From Luteibacter mycovicinus (GTDB lineage Bacteria; Pseudomonadota; Gammaproteobacteria; Xanthomonadales; Rhodanobacteraceae): DNA of 64,000 bases. The notes beneath the pieces are model-generated. The model did no database searches. It was given only the letters and a program-made list of their open reading frames with translations, and had not been told where the DNA came from. Below, piece after piece: positions 63,748 to 64,000 of the stretch (the first letter of the stretch is position 1; every line of letters begins with the position of its first letter). Where the stretch lies: positions 1,364,001-1,428,000 of the forward strand of contig NZ_JQNL01000001.1 in the NCBI RefSeq assembly GCF_000745235.1. Reading direction: 5' to 3'. The position numbers were made by a program, and so were the translations under genes.

Positions 63748-64000
63748 TCATTGCACCGGTACGTCGTAGATCGTGTCGCCATCGGCCGCGCCGGAGAGGG
63801 TGAAATGCCACCACTCCTGCGGGTAATTGACGAACCCGCGCGCCGCCATGGCCTTCAGCAGGCGCTGGCGGTTCTCGTGCTGAAGCGGTGTGACGCGCGG
63901 ATCGTCCGTATGCGCCAGCGGATCGAAGAAGTCGAAGTCCGTGCCCATGTCGAGCGGCGTGCAATGGAAGCCCTCGCACCGCATCAGGGTGAGGTCGACC
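63748..64000 (-). CDS. D-alanyl-D-alanine dipeptidase (VanX/DdpX family), partial
   Basis: The C-terminal 83 residues of an M15D zinc dipeptidase enter from the right edge. VDLTLMRCEG includes the conserved aspartate region that binds zinc, FDFFDPLAHTDD is a family motif, and EWWHFTL provides the catalytic glutamate and the zinc histidine. Such enzymes recycle D-Ala-D-Ala or, in VanX, cause vancomycin resistance; in Gram-negative bacteria recycling is more likely. The N-terminus lies outside the window. The stop is 60 bp from the nadE start. Confidence 0.85.
   Translation of the reverse strand, partial: VDLTLMRCEGFHCTPLDMGTDFDFFDPLAHTDDPRVTPLQHENRQRLLKAMAARGFVNYPQEWWHFTLSGAADGDTIYDVPVQ

Noticed and set aside
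1..64000. CRISPR array, prophage, integrative element or secretion-system locus
   Set aside because: No regular spacer-repeat series, integrase, transposase, capsid or secretion genes were seen; the only repeats are REPs, short tandem arrays and the inverted structured pair.

Overview
The window is a high-GC chromosomal segment from a gammaproteobacterium, most likely the Xanthomonadales (Rhodanobacteraceae, near Luteibacter or Dyella). The basis is the gene order fmdB/aspS - yebC - ruvC - ruvA - kup - ruvB - ybgC - tolQRAB - pal - cpoB - queE - queC - tRNA-Lys, the bamD/rluD/pgeF/clpB neighbourhood, GC-rich codon use with long antisense shadow frames, and GTAGGAGC-type REP elements. The assignment rests on recognition only; no search was run. 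No phage, insertion sequence, transposase or CRISPR array was seen.

Layout. 1-6.7 kb: an edge fragment, an EF-G paralogue, a PfpI/DJ-1 protein, a SET-domain protein, a small lipoprotein, an acyl-CoA dehydrogenase and a GNAT acetyltransferase. 6.7-12.3 kb: SapC, an HNH endonuclease, dxs, and a tandem-repeat protein translationally coupled to prmC. 12.3-18.7 kb, a more accessory stretch: two tandem lipoprotein hydrolases, a divergent PhyH dioxygenase / Gfo-Idh-MocA pair around a perfect LacI-type operator, the LacI-type regulator, and two small unassigned or secreted proteins. 18.7-25.5 kb: an M1 aminopeptidase, an ahpD / ahpC / oxyR peroxide-defence locus, a membrane-anchored protein, apt and a DUF2007 protein. 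25.6-35.1 kb: glnS, a deaminase, a TVP38 protein, then hybrid kinase - response regulator - PhnD-like binding protein - second kinase - DedA/rhodanese fusion, all on the plus strand. 35.1-50.6 kb: tRNA-Lys and, on the minus strand, preQ0 synthesis, Tol-Pal, Holliday-junction and aspS genes. 50.6-64 kb: a TonB-dependent receptor, clpB, otsBA, pgeF, rluD, bamD, a 1-kb non-coding block, nadE and a truncated VanX-type dipeptidase.

The genes form several working groups: envelope integrity (Tol-Pal, BamD), peroxide resistance (OxyR with AhpC and AhpD), queuosine precursor synthesis, recombinational repair (RuvABC), heat and osmotic stress (ClpB, OtsBA), and a probable two-kinase sensory cluster with a periplasmic binding protein.

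The most unusual signal is non-coding. At about 61.1-62.0 kb two structured elements of about 340 bp lie in inverted orientation. Each has a long closing stem and internal hairpins whose sequences differ between the copies while pairing is kept. They flank a spacer with a REP and a (GGCA)7 tract, and a heptamer repeat follows. I do not recognise this element. Second in interest are the degenerate kinase and the insertion-bearing response regulator of the PhnD-linked cluster.
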